Assembly: GCF_000429545.1 (NCBI RefSeq) | Contig: NZ_AUCB01000036.1 | Coordinates: 1-51,822 of the forward strand | Source of the DNA: Arenibacter certesii DSM 19833 | GTDB lineage: Bacteria; Bacteroidota; Bacteroidia; Flavobacteriales; Flavobacteriaceae | DNA length: 51,822 nt | Direction of reading: 5' to 3' | Part shown: one piece after another, positions 25,107-34,308 of the stretch | How the letters are laid out: the number at the start of each line of letters is the position of its first letter | Position numbering within the stretch: the first letter of the stretch is position 1 | Notes under the pieces: generated by a model | The model's database searches: none | What the model was told of the DNA's origin: nothing | The model's input: the letters and a program-made list of their open reading frames with translations, nothing else | Made by a program: the position numbers and the translations under genes

Positions 25107-26246
25107 ATGAAATTGGACAAGAAGGATATAGTTAAGGCGCTGGAGAAAATCACTGTTCCGGGCGAGGGTCAAAATATGGTAGAAAGTGGAGCGCTAAAAA
25201 ATGTAATGGTTTTTGGCGATGAGGTAGTAGTAGATATTACTATCGCGAACCCCAGTTTACAGGCCAGAAAGAAAACAGAGGTGGAGATTTTAAAAATTAT
25301 CCACTCAGAAGTTTACGAAAAGGCTAAAATAACGGTTAAAATTAAGGTAGATGCTCCCGCCAAACCTAAGGTAAATGAAATAAAAGGGAAGGCTATCCCT
25401 GGAATCAAGAATATTATTGCTGTTGCATCTGGAAAAGGTGGGGTTGGTAAATCGACCATAACAGCAAACATAGCAGTTACTTTGGCTAAAATGGGTTTTA
25501 AGGTAGGATTATTGGATGCTGATATTTACGGTCCTTCTATGCCTACTATGTTTGATGTGGTTAGGGAAAAACCTCTGGCAGTAAAGGTAGATGGGAAATC
25601 TAAAATGAAGCCCGTAGAGAGTTATGGGGTAAAAATCCTATCAATAGGATTTTTTACAGAACCTAATCAGGCAGTAATTTGGCGTGGGCCTATGGCGGCC
25701 AAAGCGCTTAATCAGATGATATTTGATGCCCATTGGGGAGAGTTAGATTTTATGTTGCTCGATCTTCCACCAGGGACTGGGGATATTCACTTGAGTATTA
25801 TGCAGTCATTACCTATTACAGGGGCCGTAGTGGTAAGTACGCCCCAAGAAGTAGCATTGGCCGATGCCCGAAAAGGAGTGGCTATGTTCCAACAAGAATC
25901 TATCAACGTTCCTGTACTGGGGATAGTAGAAAATATGGCCTATTTCACTCCTGCGGAGTTGCCGGATAATAAATATTATATTTTTGGTAAGGAAGGCGCT
26001 AAACATTTGGCAGAAGATTTAAACGTGCCGTTTTTGGGAGAAATTCCATTGGTGCAGAGTGTAAGAGAGGCAGGAGATATTGGTAGACCAGCGGCCATGC
26101 AAACTGCTACCGTTGTGGAGCAGGTTTTTGAGGAGCTTACCAAAAATGTAGTGAGGGAAGTAGTGGGAAGAAATGAGAATTTGCCACCTACCGAAGCTAT
26201 AAAAATAACTACTATGGCAGGTTGTTCGGCCGTTAAAAAGAAATAA
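25107..26246 (+). CDS. Mrp/ApbC-type P-loop ATPase
   Basis: A 379-residue iron-sulphur carrier ATPase of the Mrp/NBP35 family. An N-terminal MIP18/DUF59 domain (about 5-85) precedes the deviant Walker A ASGKGGVGKST (107-117), LLDADIYGPSMPTMF and the Walker B region LLDLPPGTGD. The cluster-binding CxxC expected after ENMAYF is missing: that loop reads FTPAELPDNKYYIFGKEG. The only late cysteine is in the C-terminal AGCSAVKKK. This seems to be the Bacteroidetes form. The next gene, two bases on, encodes a NifU C-domain protein that does have CxxC, so the pair may divide the work of cluster binding and ATPase. Confidence 0.92.
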   Translation: MKLDKKDIVKALEKITVPGEGQNMVESGALKNVMVFGDEVVVDITIANPSLQARKKTEVEILKIIHSEVYEKAKITVKIKVDAPAKPKVNEIKGKAIPGIKNIIAVASGKGGVGKSTITANIAVTLAKMGFKVGLLDADIYGPSMPTMFDVVREKPLAVKVDGKSKMKPVESYGVKILSIGFFTEPNQAVIWRGPMAAKALNQMIFDAHWGELDFMLLDLPPGTGDIHLSIMQSLPITGAVVVSTPQEVALADARKGVAMFQQESINVPVLGIVENMAYFTPAELPDNKYYIFGKEGAKHLAEDLNVPFLGEIPLVQSVREAGDIGRPAAMQTATVVEQVFEELTKNVVREVVGRNENLPPTEAIKITTMAGCSAVKKK

Positions 26247-26248
26247 CT

Positions 26249-26488
26249 ATGACGTCTATTGAAATTAAGAATAATGTTGAAAAGGCCTTGGAAGAAATCC
26301 GGCCTTTTTTACAGAGTGATGGTGGGGATATTTCCCTAGTTTCCATTGATAACAATACTTCCGTTAAAGTTAGGTTAGAAGGGGCTTGTGCAGGTTGTAA
26401 TATTAACCAAATGACCTTGAAGACCGGTGTTGAAATGACTATAAAAAAACATGCGCCGCAGATACAAGAGGTGATTAATGTGGAATGA
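26249..26488 (+). CDS. NifU C-terminal domain protein (NfuA-like)
   Basis: A 79-residue protein that is just the NifU C-terminal scaffold domain: IRPFLQSDGGDISLVSI (about 17-33) and the cluster motif CAGCNINQMTLKTGVE (about 47-62, CxxC). Such domains hold and deliver a [4Fe-4S] cluster as dimers. Two bases separate it from the Mrp gene, so the two are surely co-transcribed. Because the Mrp protein lacks its usual CxxC, this domain is a good candidate for the cluster-carrying partner. Confidence 0.93.
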   Translation: MTSIEIKNNVEKALEEIRPFLQSDGGDISLVSIDNNTSVKVRLEGACAGCNINQMTLKTGVEMTIKKHAPQIQEVINVE

Positions 26489-26560
26489 TTGTCTGAATTG
26501 TTTTCATAAATATACATCACCCCATTTTATACTTTGCAGCTACTTTAAGATTATTTTTTC

Positions 26561-27619
26561 ATGATTAAAACAGATATTCTAATAATTGGCGCTGGACCAA
26601 CAGGACTATTTGCTGTTTTTGAAGCAGGTCTTTTGCAGTTAAAGTGCCATCTTATAGATGCCTTGCCACAGCCAGGCGGACAATGTTCGGAGATTTATCC
26701 CAAAAAGCCCATATATGATATTCCCGGTTTTCCGGAGGTATTAGCGGGTGATTTGGTGGATAACTTAATGGAGCAAATAAGACCGTTTCAACCTACTTTT
26801 ACCCTTGGGGAACGCGCTAATACTATAGAGAAATTAGAAGATGGTACCTTTGTGGTTACCACTAATAAAGGTACTAAACACAATGCTCCTATTGTTGCCA
26901 TCGCTGGTGGATTAGGTAGCTTTGAGCCTAGAAAACCTTTAGTCCCGAACTTAAGTAAATACGAGGATAAGGGTGTTTCCTATTTTATAAAAGATCCAGA
27001 GATTTACAGGGATAAAAGAGTACTTATTGCAGGTGGGGGCGACTCTGCCTTGGATTGGAGTATCTATTTGGCAGATATAGCTTCGGAGGTAACCTTGGTA
27101 CATAGAAGAAATGAATTTAGGGGTGCGTTGGATTCCGTTGAGAAAGTCCAATCCCTTAAAAACCTTGGTCGTATAAATCTAATTACTCCCGCAGAAGTTG
27201 TTGCTCTTAAGGGAGACGATAAACTGGAAGCTGTTGTATTCAATAAATCAGGGGATACCGAAGAAGAAATTATTAAACAGGTGGATGAATTTATCCCCTT
27301 GTTTGGTCTTTCCCCCAAATTGGGGCCTATTGGAGATTGGGGTTTAGAAATTGAGAAAAATGCGATAAAAGTCGATACTTTCGATTATCAGACCAACATA
27401 CCGGGAATTTATGCTATTGGGGATGTAAATACATACCCCGGAAAATTAAAACTGATCTTATGTGGTTTTCATGAGGCAACCTTAATGTGTCAAAGTGCTT
27501 ACCAGCGTATATTTCCGAATAAAAAATATGTTATGAAATATACTACCGTGGGAGGTGTTTCTGGTTTTGACGGAACAAAAAGAGAAGCGCCAAAAGCAGT
27601 AGTAAAAACAATAGATTAA
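26561..27619 (+). CDS. Ferredoxin-NADP reductase (thioredoxin reductase-like)
   Basis: A 352-residue flavoprotein of the YumC-type ferredoxin-NADP reductases. FAD motif IIGAGPTGLFAVFEAG (6-21), the QPGGQCSEIYPKKPIYDIPG segment, NADP-binding IAGGGDSALDW (about 152-162), HRRNEFRGA and the second FAD site GIYAIGDVNTYPGKLKLI. The redox CxxC of true thioredoxin reductases is absent, supporting ferredoxin as partner. A 2Fe-2S ferredoxin gene follows 52 bases downstream. The pair would move electrons between NADPH and ferredoxin, perhaps for the iron-sulphur assembly encoded upstream. Confidence 0.92.
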   Translation: MIKTDILIIGAGPTGLFAVFEAGLLQLKCHLIDALPQPGGQCSEIYPKKPIYDIPGFPEVLAGDLVDNLMEQIRPFQPTFTLGERANTIEKLEDGTFVVTTNKGTKHNAPIVAIAGGLGSFEPRKPLVPNLSKYEDKGVSYFIKDPEIYRDKRVLIAGGGDSALDWSIYLADIASEVTLVHRRNEFRGALDSVEKVQSLKNLGRINLITPAEVVALKGDDKLEAVVFNKSGDTEEEIIKQVDEFIPLFGLSPKLGPIGDWGLEIEKNAIKVDTFDYQTNIPGIYAIGDVNTYPGKLKLILCGFHEATLMCQSAYQRIFPNKKYVMKYTTVGGVSGFDGTKREAPKAVVKTID

Positions 27620-27671
27620 TAAAAGTAGATTAGTTTAAAATCGGCAAAAATTCATCATTTCACTAAACATA

Positions 27672-28001
27672 ATGAGCGATATAAAATTAAAGATAAAAGA
27701 TAGAGAAGGTGTGGTACACGAAGTAGATGCCCCAACGGATATGAACATGAACCTAATGGAAGTAGTACGTTCTTACGAACTGGCTCCAGAAGGAACTATA
27801 GGTGTGTGTGGGGGAATGGCCATGTGCGCTTCATGTCAATGTTATGTGGAATCTGATCATACGCTTCCCGACATGTCCGATGATGAGGATGCCATGCTAG
27901 CAGAAGCATTTTACGTTCAAGACAATAGTCGCTTAGGCTGTCAAATTCAAATGACCGAAGATCTGGATGGATTGGAAGTTACTCTTGCTCCAGAAAGCTA
28001 A
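27672..28001 (+). CDS. [2Fe-2S] ferredoxin, adrenodoxin type
   Basis: A 109-residue electron carrier. Three cluster ligands lie in IGVCGGMAMCASCQCYV (C-x5-C-x2-C, about 45-55) and the fourth in RLGCQIQ (about 91), with the acidic DMSDDEDAML stretch typical of adrenodoxin-type proteins. It follows the ferredoxin reductase gene and is very probably its partner. A long hairpin terminator lies just after it. Confidence 0.95.
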   Translation: MSDIKLKIKDREGVVHEVDAPTDMNMNLMEVVRSYELAPEGTIGVCGGMAMCASCQCYVESDHTLPDMSDDEDAMLAEAFYVQDNSRLGCQIQMTEDLDGLEVTLAPES

Positions 28002-28034
28002 TATACTTAAAGTCTAACTGTGAATTATTCTTAT

Positions 28035-28089
28035 TTATAAATGCCTTTTCATTTTTTGGGTAACCAAAAAAATGAAAAGGCATTTATAA
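28035..28089. terminator. Long bidirectional hairpin terminator
   Basis: Arms of about 25 bases (TTATAAATGCCTTTTCATTT... and its complement) pair with a single A bulge around a GTAA loop. It lies between the convergent ferredoxin and ABC exporter genes. Confidence 0.85.
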
Positions 28090-28129
28090 TTTTAGAGTGC
28101 TCCCTAAGCACATAGGAATTATTGTTATT

Positions 28130-29866
28130 CTAAATCCTAGCCTGATAGGTGTATAGATTGTAATACCTTCCTTCTTTGGCGATTAGTTCGTCATGTGTTC
28201 CCCTTTCGGCTATCCTACCATTTTCGATGACCAGAATTTTATGGGCCTTTCTAATAGTGCTTAAGCGGTGGGCAATTACAAAGGTAGTCCTTCCTTCCGT
28301 AAGGGTGGCCAAACTCTTTTGGATCAATGCCTCGCTCTCAGTATCCAAATTGGAAGTAGCTTCGTCTAAAATCAAAACTTTAGGGTCTGCCAATACAGCT
28401 CTTGCTATAGCGATTCGCTGTCTTTGTCCGCCCGATAATTTTACTCCGCGTTCCCCTATCAGGGTATCAAGGCCATTTTCAAATCTGTCGGTAAATTCGT
28501 CCACATAGGCCGCCTTAACTGCTTTTTGTAATTCTGCTTCCGTGGCATTGGGTCTTGGGAACATTATATTTTCCCTAATAGTGCCTTCAAACAAAAATTC
28601 GTCCTGTAAGACTACGCCAAGGTTTCTACGAAAGCTATTTAGCTTTACTTTGGAAAGATCCTGGTCGTCTATGGTAATGGTTCCTGACATAGGGTTAAGG
28701 AAACTTGCTGCCAAACCGGCTATAGTAGATTTTCCGGATCCGGAGCTGCCCACAAGGGCTACCACCTCTCCCGAACTTACTGTGAAACTTATATTATGTA
28801 GCACTTCCTTATTTTCCTCATAGGCAAAGGAAACATCTTCAAAGGTTATGTTACCCCTAATATCGGATAAAACTGTTGTCCTATCCTCCTCTTGGGCTTC
28901 TGCGGTCATATTCATCAGTTCTTCGGTACGGTCCAATCCTGCAAGGGCTTCCGTTAATTGACTACCAATATTGCTCATCTGAACAATTGGAGCTACCATA
29001 AGTGCCAATAAAAAAGTGAATTCTAGGAATTCACCAATGGTAAGCTGATCCATCATTATCTTATATCCGCCTATTCCCATGATTCCCGTGGAGGCGATTC
29101 CCAATAAAAAAGTGGAAGAACTAGTCATAAAGGCTGTGGCTGTAAGACTCTTTTTTACATTTTGAAAAAGTCGTTCTACCCCTTCCTCAAATATTTTATT
29201 CTCTTGCTCCTCAGCATTGAATCCTTTTATCACCCTAATGCCACCCAAAGTTTCTGTAAGCCTACCCGTTACCTCGGCATTTATCTTTCCCCTATTTCTA
29301 AAAATAGGTCTAATAAATTTAAAGGCCCTTTGGGCTATCAATGCAAAAACACCTAAGGGAACTAAGGTGAATATAGTCATGGAAGGGCTAATTAGGAACA
29401 AAAGAACTAGGGCGACCACTGCGGTTAGAGTGCCGCCTACCAATTGCACCAATCCTGTCCCAATAAGATTTCGTACCCCCTCTACATCGGTCATGATCCT
29501 AGAGACCAAGGCTCCGGATTTATTGTTGTCAAAAAATCGTATGGGAAGGGTTAGGATCTTTTTTTGTACTTGAGCTCGTAATTCAGAAATTAGGAATTGA
29601 GCCTGAACACTAAGTATTTTGGTCAGTAGAAAAGAGGTAACAGCTTGGACAAATATGGACGCTCCTACTGCAATTACAAGAAGTTTTAAGAAATCCAGAT
29701 CCTTGTTAGGGATAATATCGTCCATTAAATAGGGTAGGGACATCGGGGCAACAAAACTAGCAGCCCTACTGATAACAATCAGTAAAAGACCAATGAAAAC
29801 TAATTTTCGCCTGGGCCATATAATTGTTTTGAAGGCGGTAAGGACACTAACTTTTTTTTGGGACAT
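28130..29866 (-). CDS. ABC exporter, fused membrane and ATPase domains
   Basis: A 578-residue half-transporter of the MsbA/multidrug type that works as a homodimer in the inner membrane. Residues about 20-310 hold six membrane helices; 335-578 form the ATPase with Walker A LVGSSGSGKST, Q-loop VVLQDEFLF, signature LSGGQRQRIAIARA, Walker B VLILDEATSNLD and H-loop IAHRLSTI. Substrate is unknown; lipid or drug export is usual for the subfamily. It is a single gene, divergent from an acylase gene across 309 bases. Confidence 0.93.
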   Translation of the reverse strand: MSQKKVSVLTAFKTIIWPRRKLVFIGLLLIVISRAASFVAPMSLPYLMDDIIPNKDLDFLKLLVIAVGASIFVQAVTSFLLTKILSVQAQFLISELRAQVQKKILTLPIRFFDNNKSGALVSRIMTDVEGVRNLIGTGLVQLVGGTLTAVVALVLLFLISPSMTIFTLVPLGVFALIAQRAFKFIRPIFRNRGKINAEVTGRLTETLGGIRVIKGFNAEEQENKIFEEGVERLFQNVKKSLTATAFMTSSSTFLLGIASTGIMGIGGYKIMMDQLTIGEFLEFTFLLALMVAPIVQMSNIGSQLTEALAGLDRTEELMNMTAEAQEEDRTTVLSDIRGNITFEDVSFAYEENKEVLHNISFTVSSGEVVALVGSSGSGKSTIAGLAASFLNPMSGTITIDDQDLSKVKLNSFRRNLGVVLQDEFLFEGTIRENIMFPRPNATEAELQKAVKAAYVDEFTDRFENGLDTLIGERGVKLSGGQRQRIAIARAVLADPKVLILDEATSNLDTESEALIQKSLATLTEGRTTFVIAHRLSTIRKAHKILVIENGRIAERGTHDELIAKEGRYYNLYTYQARI

Positions 29867-30175
29867 TTATTTTATTGTGTTTTTAATCGAACGTAAAATG
29901 CAAAAGTAACTAAGTTATTCCCAGTTTGTTCCTATTTGTTTGGGTAAAACCTTTATCGCGTAAAATATAAAGGGATTTTCATTTTTTGGATTATGGCCGC
30001 AAAAAAAATACCACTACCTTAGTCTACCGCCTTTAATCGCAGTAAATTATAAAATGAGCATTGTTAAATACTGGCGTCATATATTAAGTAATATATGCGA
30101 ACCTGACTGCCGTGAGGCAAGTTTACCTATGTAGGTGGGTTTACATATGACCGTAATATCAATAAAAAACTTCCT
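29867..30175. promoter_or_regulatory. Divergent control region with repeats before the acylase
   Basis: There is no gene in this 309-base spacer. It holds a 9+2+9 inverted repeat CATATATTA-AG-TAATATATG (30078-30097) and a direct repeat GTTTAC(C/A)TATG at 30121-30131 and 30139-30149 (18-base period), ending 26 bases before the acylase ATG. These could be protein-binding sites. No exact TAnnTTTG element was identified. Confidence 0.4.
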
Positions 30176-32356
30176 ATGAAATTGCTATACTTTTTTCTCG
30201 CTCTTTCCTTAATGTCTTGTAAAGCCAATGATGTCACGCCAGAAATAGAAGGCTGGAAGGCTCAAGCCGAAAGGGTGACTATAATTCGGGACGATTTTGG
30301 TGTGCCGCATATTTATGGGAAAACGGATGCCGATGCTGTTTTTGGATTGCTGTATGCGCAATGTGAAGATGATTTCAATAGGGTGGAGCAAAACTATATC
30401 TGGGCAACAGGTAGACTGGCAGAGGTAGAAGGAGAGGCGGCGATCTACAGTGATCTTAGAGCCAAATTGTTTATGACCAAAGAAGAGGCCATTGCTAACT
30501 ATGAGGCGAGTCCCAATTGGTTAAAAGAGCTATGCAAGGCATTTGCCGATGGTATTAATTATTACCTCTATACCCATCCTGAAGTAAAGCCAGAATTATT
30601 GAACCGCTTTGAGCCGTGGATGCCTATGTATTTTAGTGAGGGCTCCATTGGTGGGGATATTGAACGGGTGTCAACCAATAAAATAAAAGCTTTCTACCAG
30701 AATGGTATGGCCATTCCAAAAATGGATGAGTATAAGTCAAAGCAAGAGAAAAAACAGGAAGAACCCCAAGGGTCCAATGGAATAGCGATATCGGGAAAAT
30801 TGACAGAGTCTGGCAATACGCTACTTTTAATCAACCCGCATACTTCCTTTTATTTTAGGGGAGAGGTACATGTGGTTAGTGAAGAGGGGCTTAACGCATA
30901 TGGTGCGGTTACATGGGGTCAATTTTTTGTCTATCAGGGGTTTAATGAAAAAACAGGGTGGATGCATACCTCCACTTATACGGATATAATGGACGAATTT
31001 ATGGAAACCGTTGTAGCGCAGGATGATGAACTCTATTATGTGTATGGGGAAGAACTTAGACCAGTAAAAAGTACTGAAGTCACCTTAAAGTATAAGGAAG
31101 ACGGTGCAATTAAAGAAAAGACCTTTCCTGCCTACCACACCCATCACGGTCCTATTACGCATATGGCAGAAGACCGTTGGGTGGCTACCGCAATGATGTG
31201 GGAACCAAAAAAGGCATTGGAGCAATCTTTTATACGTACCAAACAAACAGGATATAAAGGATTTAGAGAAATGATGGATATGCGCACCAATTCATCAAAC
31301 AATACCGTATATGCCGATGCTGAAGGGAATATCGCCTATTTTCATGGCAATTTTATTCCAAAAAGAGATCCCATGTTTGATTATACCAAGCCTGTAGATG
31401 GTAGTGACCCAAGAACGGATTGGCAAGGGTTGCATACGGTGGATGAAAATATCCTACTACTGAATCCTGAGAATGGATGGTTTCAGAATTGTAATTCCAC
31501 ACCTTATACTGCAGCATTGGAATTCAGTCCTAAAAAAGAAGATTATCCTAATTATATGTCCATAGATCAAGAGAATTTTAGAGGAGTACATGCTATAAGC
31601 TTATTGAAAGATAGGTCCGACTTTACTTTAGACAATTTAATAACCTTAGCCCACGACCCTTATTTGCCCGCCTTTGAAAAGCTCATACCTGGGTTGGTGG
31701 AGGCCTTTGATAAAATATACCCTAAGAATGAAGTATTAGGAGGTCCTATTGATGTGTTGAGGAATTGGGATTATAAAACGTCCACCGAAGCAGTAGGAAT
31801 GACCCTAGCTCATTATTATGGGACGTTGTATGGTAGTGAAGGGGTGTTGCCACAAGAAATGAGCGATATGGACGCTATGAATTATTTTGGAACTCAGTCC
31901 CCATTATCAGAGCGTTTAAAGCTTTTTACAGTAGTGGTTGCTCAGTTGGAAAAAGATTTTGGGACTTGGAACATACCATGGGGAGAAGTAAATCGATATC
32001 AGCGTATTAACGGCGAAATTCAGCAACCATTTGATGATGCGCTTCCTAGTATACCAATTGGATATGCTTCGGGGCGTTGGGGTGCCCTAGCAGCTTACGG
32101 GGCTAGATATAGCAATAATACCAAAAAAATATACGGTACCCGTGGCAATAGCTTTGTGGCTGTGGTAGAATTTGGGGAGAAGGTAAAAGCAAAAAGTATA
32201 TTGGCAGGCGGACAAAGTGGGGATCCTTCTTCTCCACACTTTAATGATCAAGCCTTGCCATATGCCAAAGCAGAATTTAAGGAAGTTCCATTTTATAAAG
32301 AGGATGTAGTTAAAAGAGCAAAAGAAACGTATCGTCCTGGAGAGAGAAGACTATAA
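30176..32356 (+). CDS. Penicillin-acylase family Ntn-hydrolase, lipoprotein
   Basis: A 726-residue precursor that would self-cleave into two chains. A lipoprotein signal ends LMSC (Cys15). The short chain carries VTIIRDDFGVPHIYGKTDAD (about 34-53). The nucleophile is S200 in QGSNGIAISG, with cleavage expected between G199 and S200. H222 lies exactly 22 residues after it, as in acylases of this family, and the motif NPENGWFQNCNSTP (430-443) supplies the catalytic asparagine. Members hydrolyse beta-lactams, acyl-homoserine lactones or other amides; the sequence does not say which. Anchoring to the envelope makes an extracellular scavenging or quorum-quenching role possible. It stands alone, 20 bases from a convergent gene. 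Confidence 0.9.
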   Translation: MKLLYFFLALSLMSCKANDVTPEIEGWKAQAERVTIIRDDFGVPHIYGKTDADAVFGLLYAQCEDDFNRVEQNYIWATGRLAEVEGEAAIYSDLRAKLFMTKEEAIANYEASPNWLKELCKAFADGINYYLYTHPEVKPELLNRFEPWMPMYFSEGSIGGDIERVSTNKIKAFYQNGMAIPKMDEYKSKQEKKQEEPQGSNGIAISGKLTESGNTLLLINPHTSFYFRGEVHVVSEEGLNAYGAVTWGQFFVYQGFNEKTGWMHTSTYTDIMDEFMETVVAQDDELYYVYGEELRPVKSTEVTLKYKEDGAIKEKTFPAYHTHHGPITHMAEDRWVATAMMWEPKKALEQSFIRTKQTGYKGFREMMDMRTNSSNNTVYADAEGNIAYFHGNFIPKRDPMFDYTKPVDGSDPRTDWQGLHTVDENILLLNPENGWFQNCNSTPYTAALEFSPKKEDYPNYMSIDQENFRGVHAISLLKDRSDFTLDNLITLAHDPYLPAFEKLIPGLVEAFDKIYPKNEVLGGPIDVLRNWDYKTSTEAVGMTLAHYYGTLYGSEGVLPQEMSDMDAMNYFGTQSPLSERLKLFTVVVAQLEKDFGTWNIPWGEVNRYQRINGEIQQPFDDALPSIPIGYASGRWGALAAYGARYSNNTKKIYGTRGNSFVAVVEFGEKVKAKSILAGGQSGDPSSPHFNDQALPYAKAEFKEVPFYKEDVVKRAKETYRPGERRL

Positions 32357-32376
32357 TTTAAATATTTGTAGGGTAT

Positions 32377-33015
32377 TTATTCCTTAACCACAATGATAGT
32401 GGCTTTAGAACCGGTAGACAAATTCCATAAATTGGAATGAATCAATTTGCCTTCGTCATCAAATACATTTACTTGGGCAGTATTGGGACCAGAAGTACCT
32501 TGGTTTAAAGCCTCAAAATCTATTCTATTAAAACCCTTTTTGAGGTCTAGATTAATCCCTTTAAATGCCCCAGTGAGGAAAACATTGGGTTCTACTACTT
32601 CATCGTTCAGGAGGACCCGTATTCTATCCCCATCAACATATTCATGGTCGCGGTACATTACCCCAACAAATTTTCCGTTGGTCTTAACATCCCCTAAATA
32701 CATATTTCCAAAGTAGGTTGAAGAACTCTTGCTCTCTTTTTCCCCTACTTTCGGGTCTAATTTTAAATCATGACCAGCCTGTACTAAGTTTCTTGTGGGA
32801 AGCATATTTATTTGCCTAGCCGTTAAAGAATCCTTTAGGTTAATCGTGGGCTTTTTATCAAGAATTGAAGGGATTTTTAGAGGGGTACCTTCTGGTTTAT
32901 CCAAAATACTTCGGTCTCCTTCTATTATTAAAGGTTGAGTAGTAGGTAGATCGGTCTGAGACATTCCCAAAGCGGAAAATAGAAACACGATATAACATAA
33001 ATATACAATTCTCAT
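32377..33015 (-). CDS. Secreted protein of unknown function
   Basis: A 212-residue exported protein with a clean signal peptide (MRIVYLCYIVFLFSALGMSQ). Residues 20-95 are a low-complexity, proline- and lysine-rich region that is probably unstructured; 97-212 form a beta-rich domain (YFGNMYLGDVKTNGKFVGVM, then YRDHEYVDGDRIRVLLNDEV, FLTGAFKGINLDLKKGFNRI). The beta-sandwich-like C-terminus resembles conserved secreted flavobacterial proteins, but I cannot name a family. It lies convergent to the acylase with 20 bases between stops, and has its own upstream spacer. No function is assigned. Confidence 0.75.
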   Translation of the reverse strand: MRIVYLCYIVFLFSALGMSQTDLPTTQPLIIEGDRSILDKPEGTPLKIPSILDKKPTINLKDSLTARQINMLPTRNLVQAGHDLKLDPKVGEKESKSSSTYFGNMYLGDVKTNGKFVGVMYRDHEYVDGDRIRVLLNDEVVEPNVFLTGAFKGINLDLKKGFNRIDFEALNQGTSGPNTAQVNVFDDEGKLIHSNLWNLSTGSKATIIVVKE

Positions 33016-33194
33016 AAGGCCAGATCAAGGTATGTTTGACTTACAAAAATATCAAATACCTTGCCAATTAAATTTTAAATTGATGTTAAATTAAACGTTA
33101 TCACGTTGTTAGGGTTAGGTAATTGGGTTATTTTATTTTTTGTCTCCCGTTTGTAGATGATCCCCAAGACATTGTAGGTTAAAACAGGATGATT

Positions 33195-34268
33195 TTATAC
33201 TGGTGTTCCCCATGTGTCTTTAAGAAATTCAATAAAGTTTTTACTCATAATATTTTCTATATCATCCGGGGTATATCCTCGTTCCGATAATAGTATTGGC
33301 ACTTTCTGTAAGTCGGCGATTGTATCTAGATCAATAGGGCATTGTTCTTTCCCAAAGCCACCGTCTAGGTCCGTGCCTATGCCTACATGAAGCGTATTGC
33401 CTGCCAATTGACAAATATGGTCAATGTTATGTACCATATGCATTAGGGATACTCCGGTTTTTTCGGGCGTAGAAATGCCTCTTTCCCAATTAGGTACCAT
33501 CATCCAAGCATCTAGTGCCATTCCAATAACTGCATCCCTAGATAGTAGCTCCTTTATTTGCTCATCTGAGAACTGTCTATTATGGTCTACAAATTTCCGA
33601 CAATTATTATGGCTTGCCCATACCGGACCTTGATAGACCTTCATAGTTTCCCAAAAGCTCTGATCACATAGGTGGGTCGCATCCAAGATGAGGTTCAGTC
33701 GCTCAATCTCCTTTAATAACACCTTGCCTTTGTAACTTATACCCCCAACTGAGTCAGTTCCATGTGCATAGGTACCCGGACCGTAATGTGCAGGGCCTAT
33801 AGCCCGTAGTCCCTGTTCGTAAGAGCGTTCCAAGTGCTCTATTGTAATAAGGGAATCTGCCCCTTCCAAGCTTAGAATATAACCTATGGGACAGTTCTTA
33901 GGATCTTGCTTCCAACGTTTTAAATGGGCTTCTAGCTCCTTAGTATTAGTGATTTTTACCATTTCCCCTAATTCTTCCATAGTTAGATACCATGCTAGTT
34001 GACCTTGAGTCTGTGCCCAAGCTTGTTGTGGAGAGTTCCATCCAGGTAATTTATTTTCTGGCTTTACGTAACGTGCAATTTGAGTAGCTACGCATATTCC
34101 TATATTCCCTTTTCGCATGGCATCTAACGAAACAGTATTTTTGGCTCGGTCCGGCTTATCCATCATGCCAACCTCACTTTCCCGGATAGCTGCAATGCTC
34201 CATGTTAGGTCTCTATTCCACTCCATAGCGTTCATAGCAAGGTCTAAATGTGCATCAAATACAAACAT
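33195..34268 (-). CDS. M19 membrane-dipeptidase-type peptidase
   Basis: A 357-residue zinc dipeptidase of the renal dipeptidase family. Metal ligands and active-site residues are in place: H7-x-D9 (DAHLDL), bridging E135 (SLEGAD), H199 (LDATHL), H220 (ASHNNCRKF) and D300 (GTDLDGG). Family members hydrolyse dipeptides, including those with a C-terminal D-residue. There is no signal peptide, so it acts in the cytoplasm. It is the last gene of the leftward GntP-RidA-PLP enzyme cluster, 40 bases after the PLP enzyme gene; releasing D-amino acids from imported dipeptides would feed that enzyme. The match of D-specific activities is inference. Confidence 0.92.
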   Translation of the reverse strand: MFVFDAHLDLAMNAMEWNRDLTWSIAAIRESEVGMMDKPDRAKNTVSLDAMRKGNIGICVATQIARYVKPENKLPGWNSPQQAWAQTQGQLAWYLTMEELGEMVKITNTKELEAHLKRWKQDPKNCPIGYILSLEGADSLITIEHLERSYEQGLRAIGPAHYGPGTYAHGTDSVGGISYKGKVLLKEIERLNLILDATHLCDQSFWETMKVYQGPVWASHNNCRKFVDHNRQFSDEQIKELLSRDAVIGMALDAWMMVPNWERGISTPEKTGVSLMHMVHNIDHICQLAGNTLHVGIGTDLDGGFGKEQCPIDLDTIADLQKVPILLSERGYTPDDIENIMSKNFIEFLKDTWGTPV

Positions 34269-34308
34269 AATATTTTATTAATTTCATTATCTACTGGTTT
34301 CTAATTGC

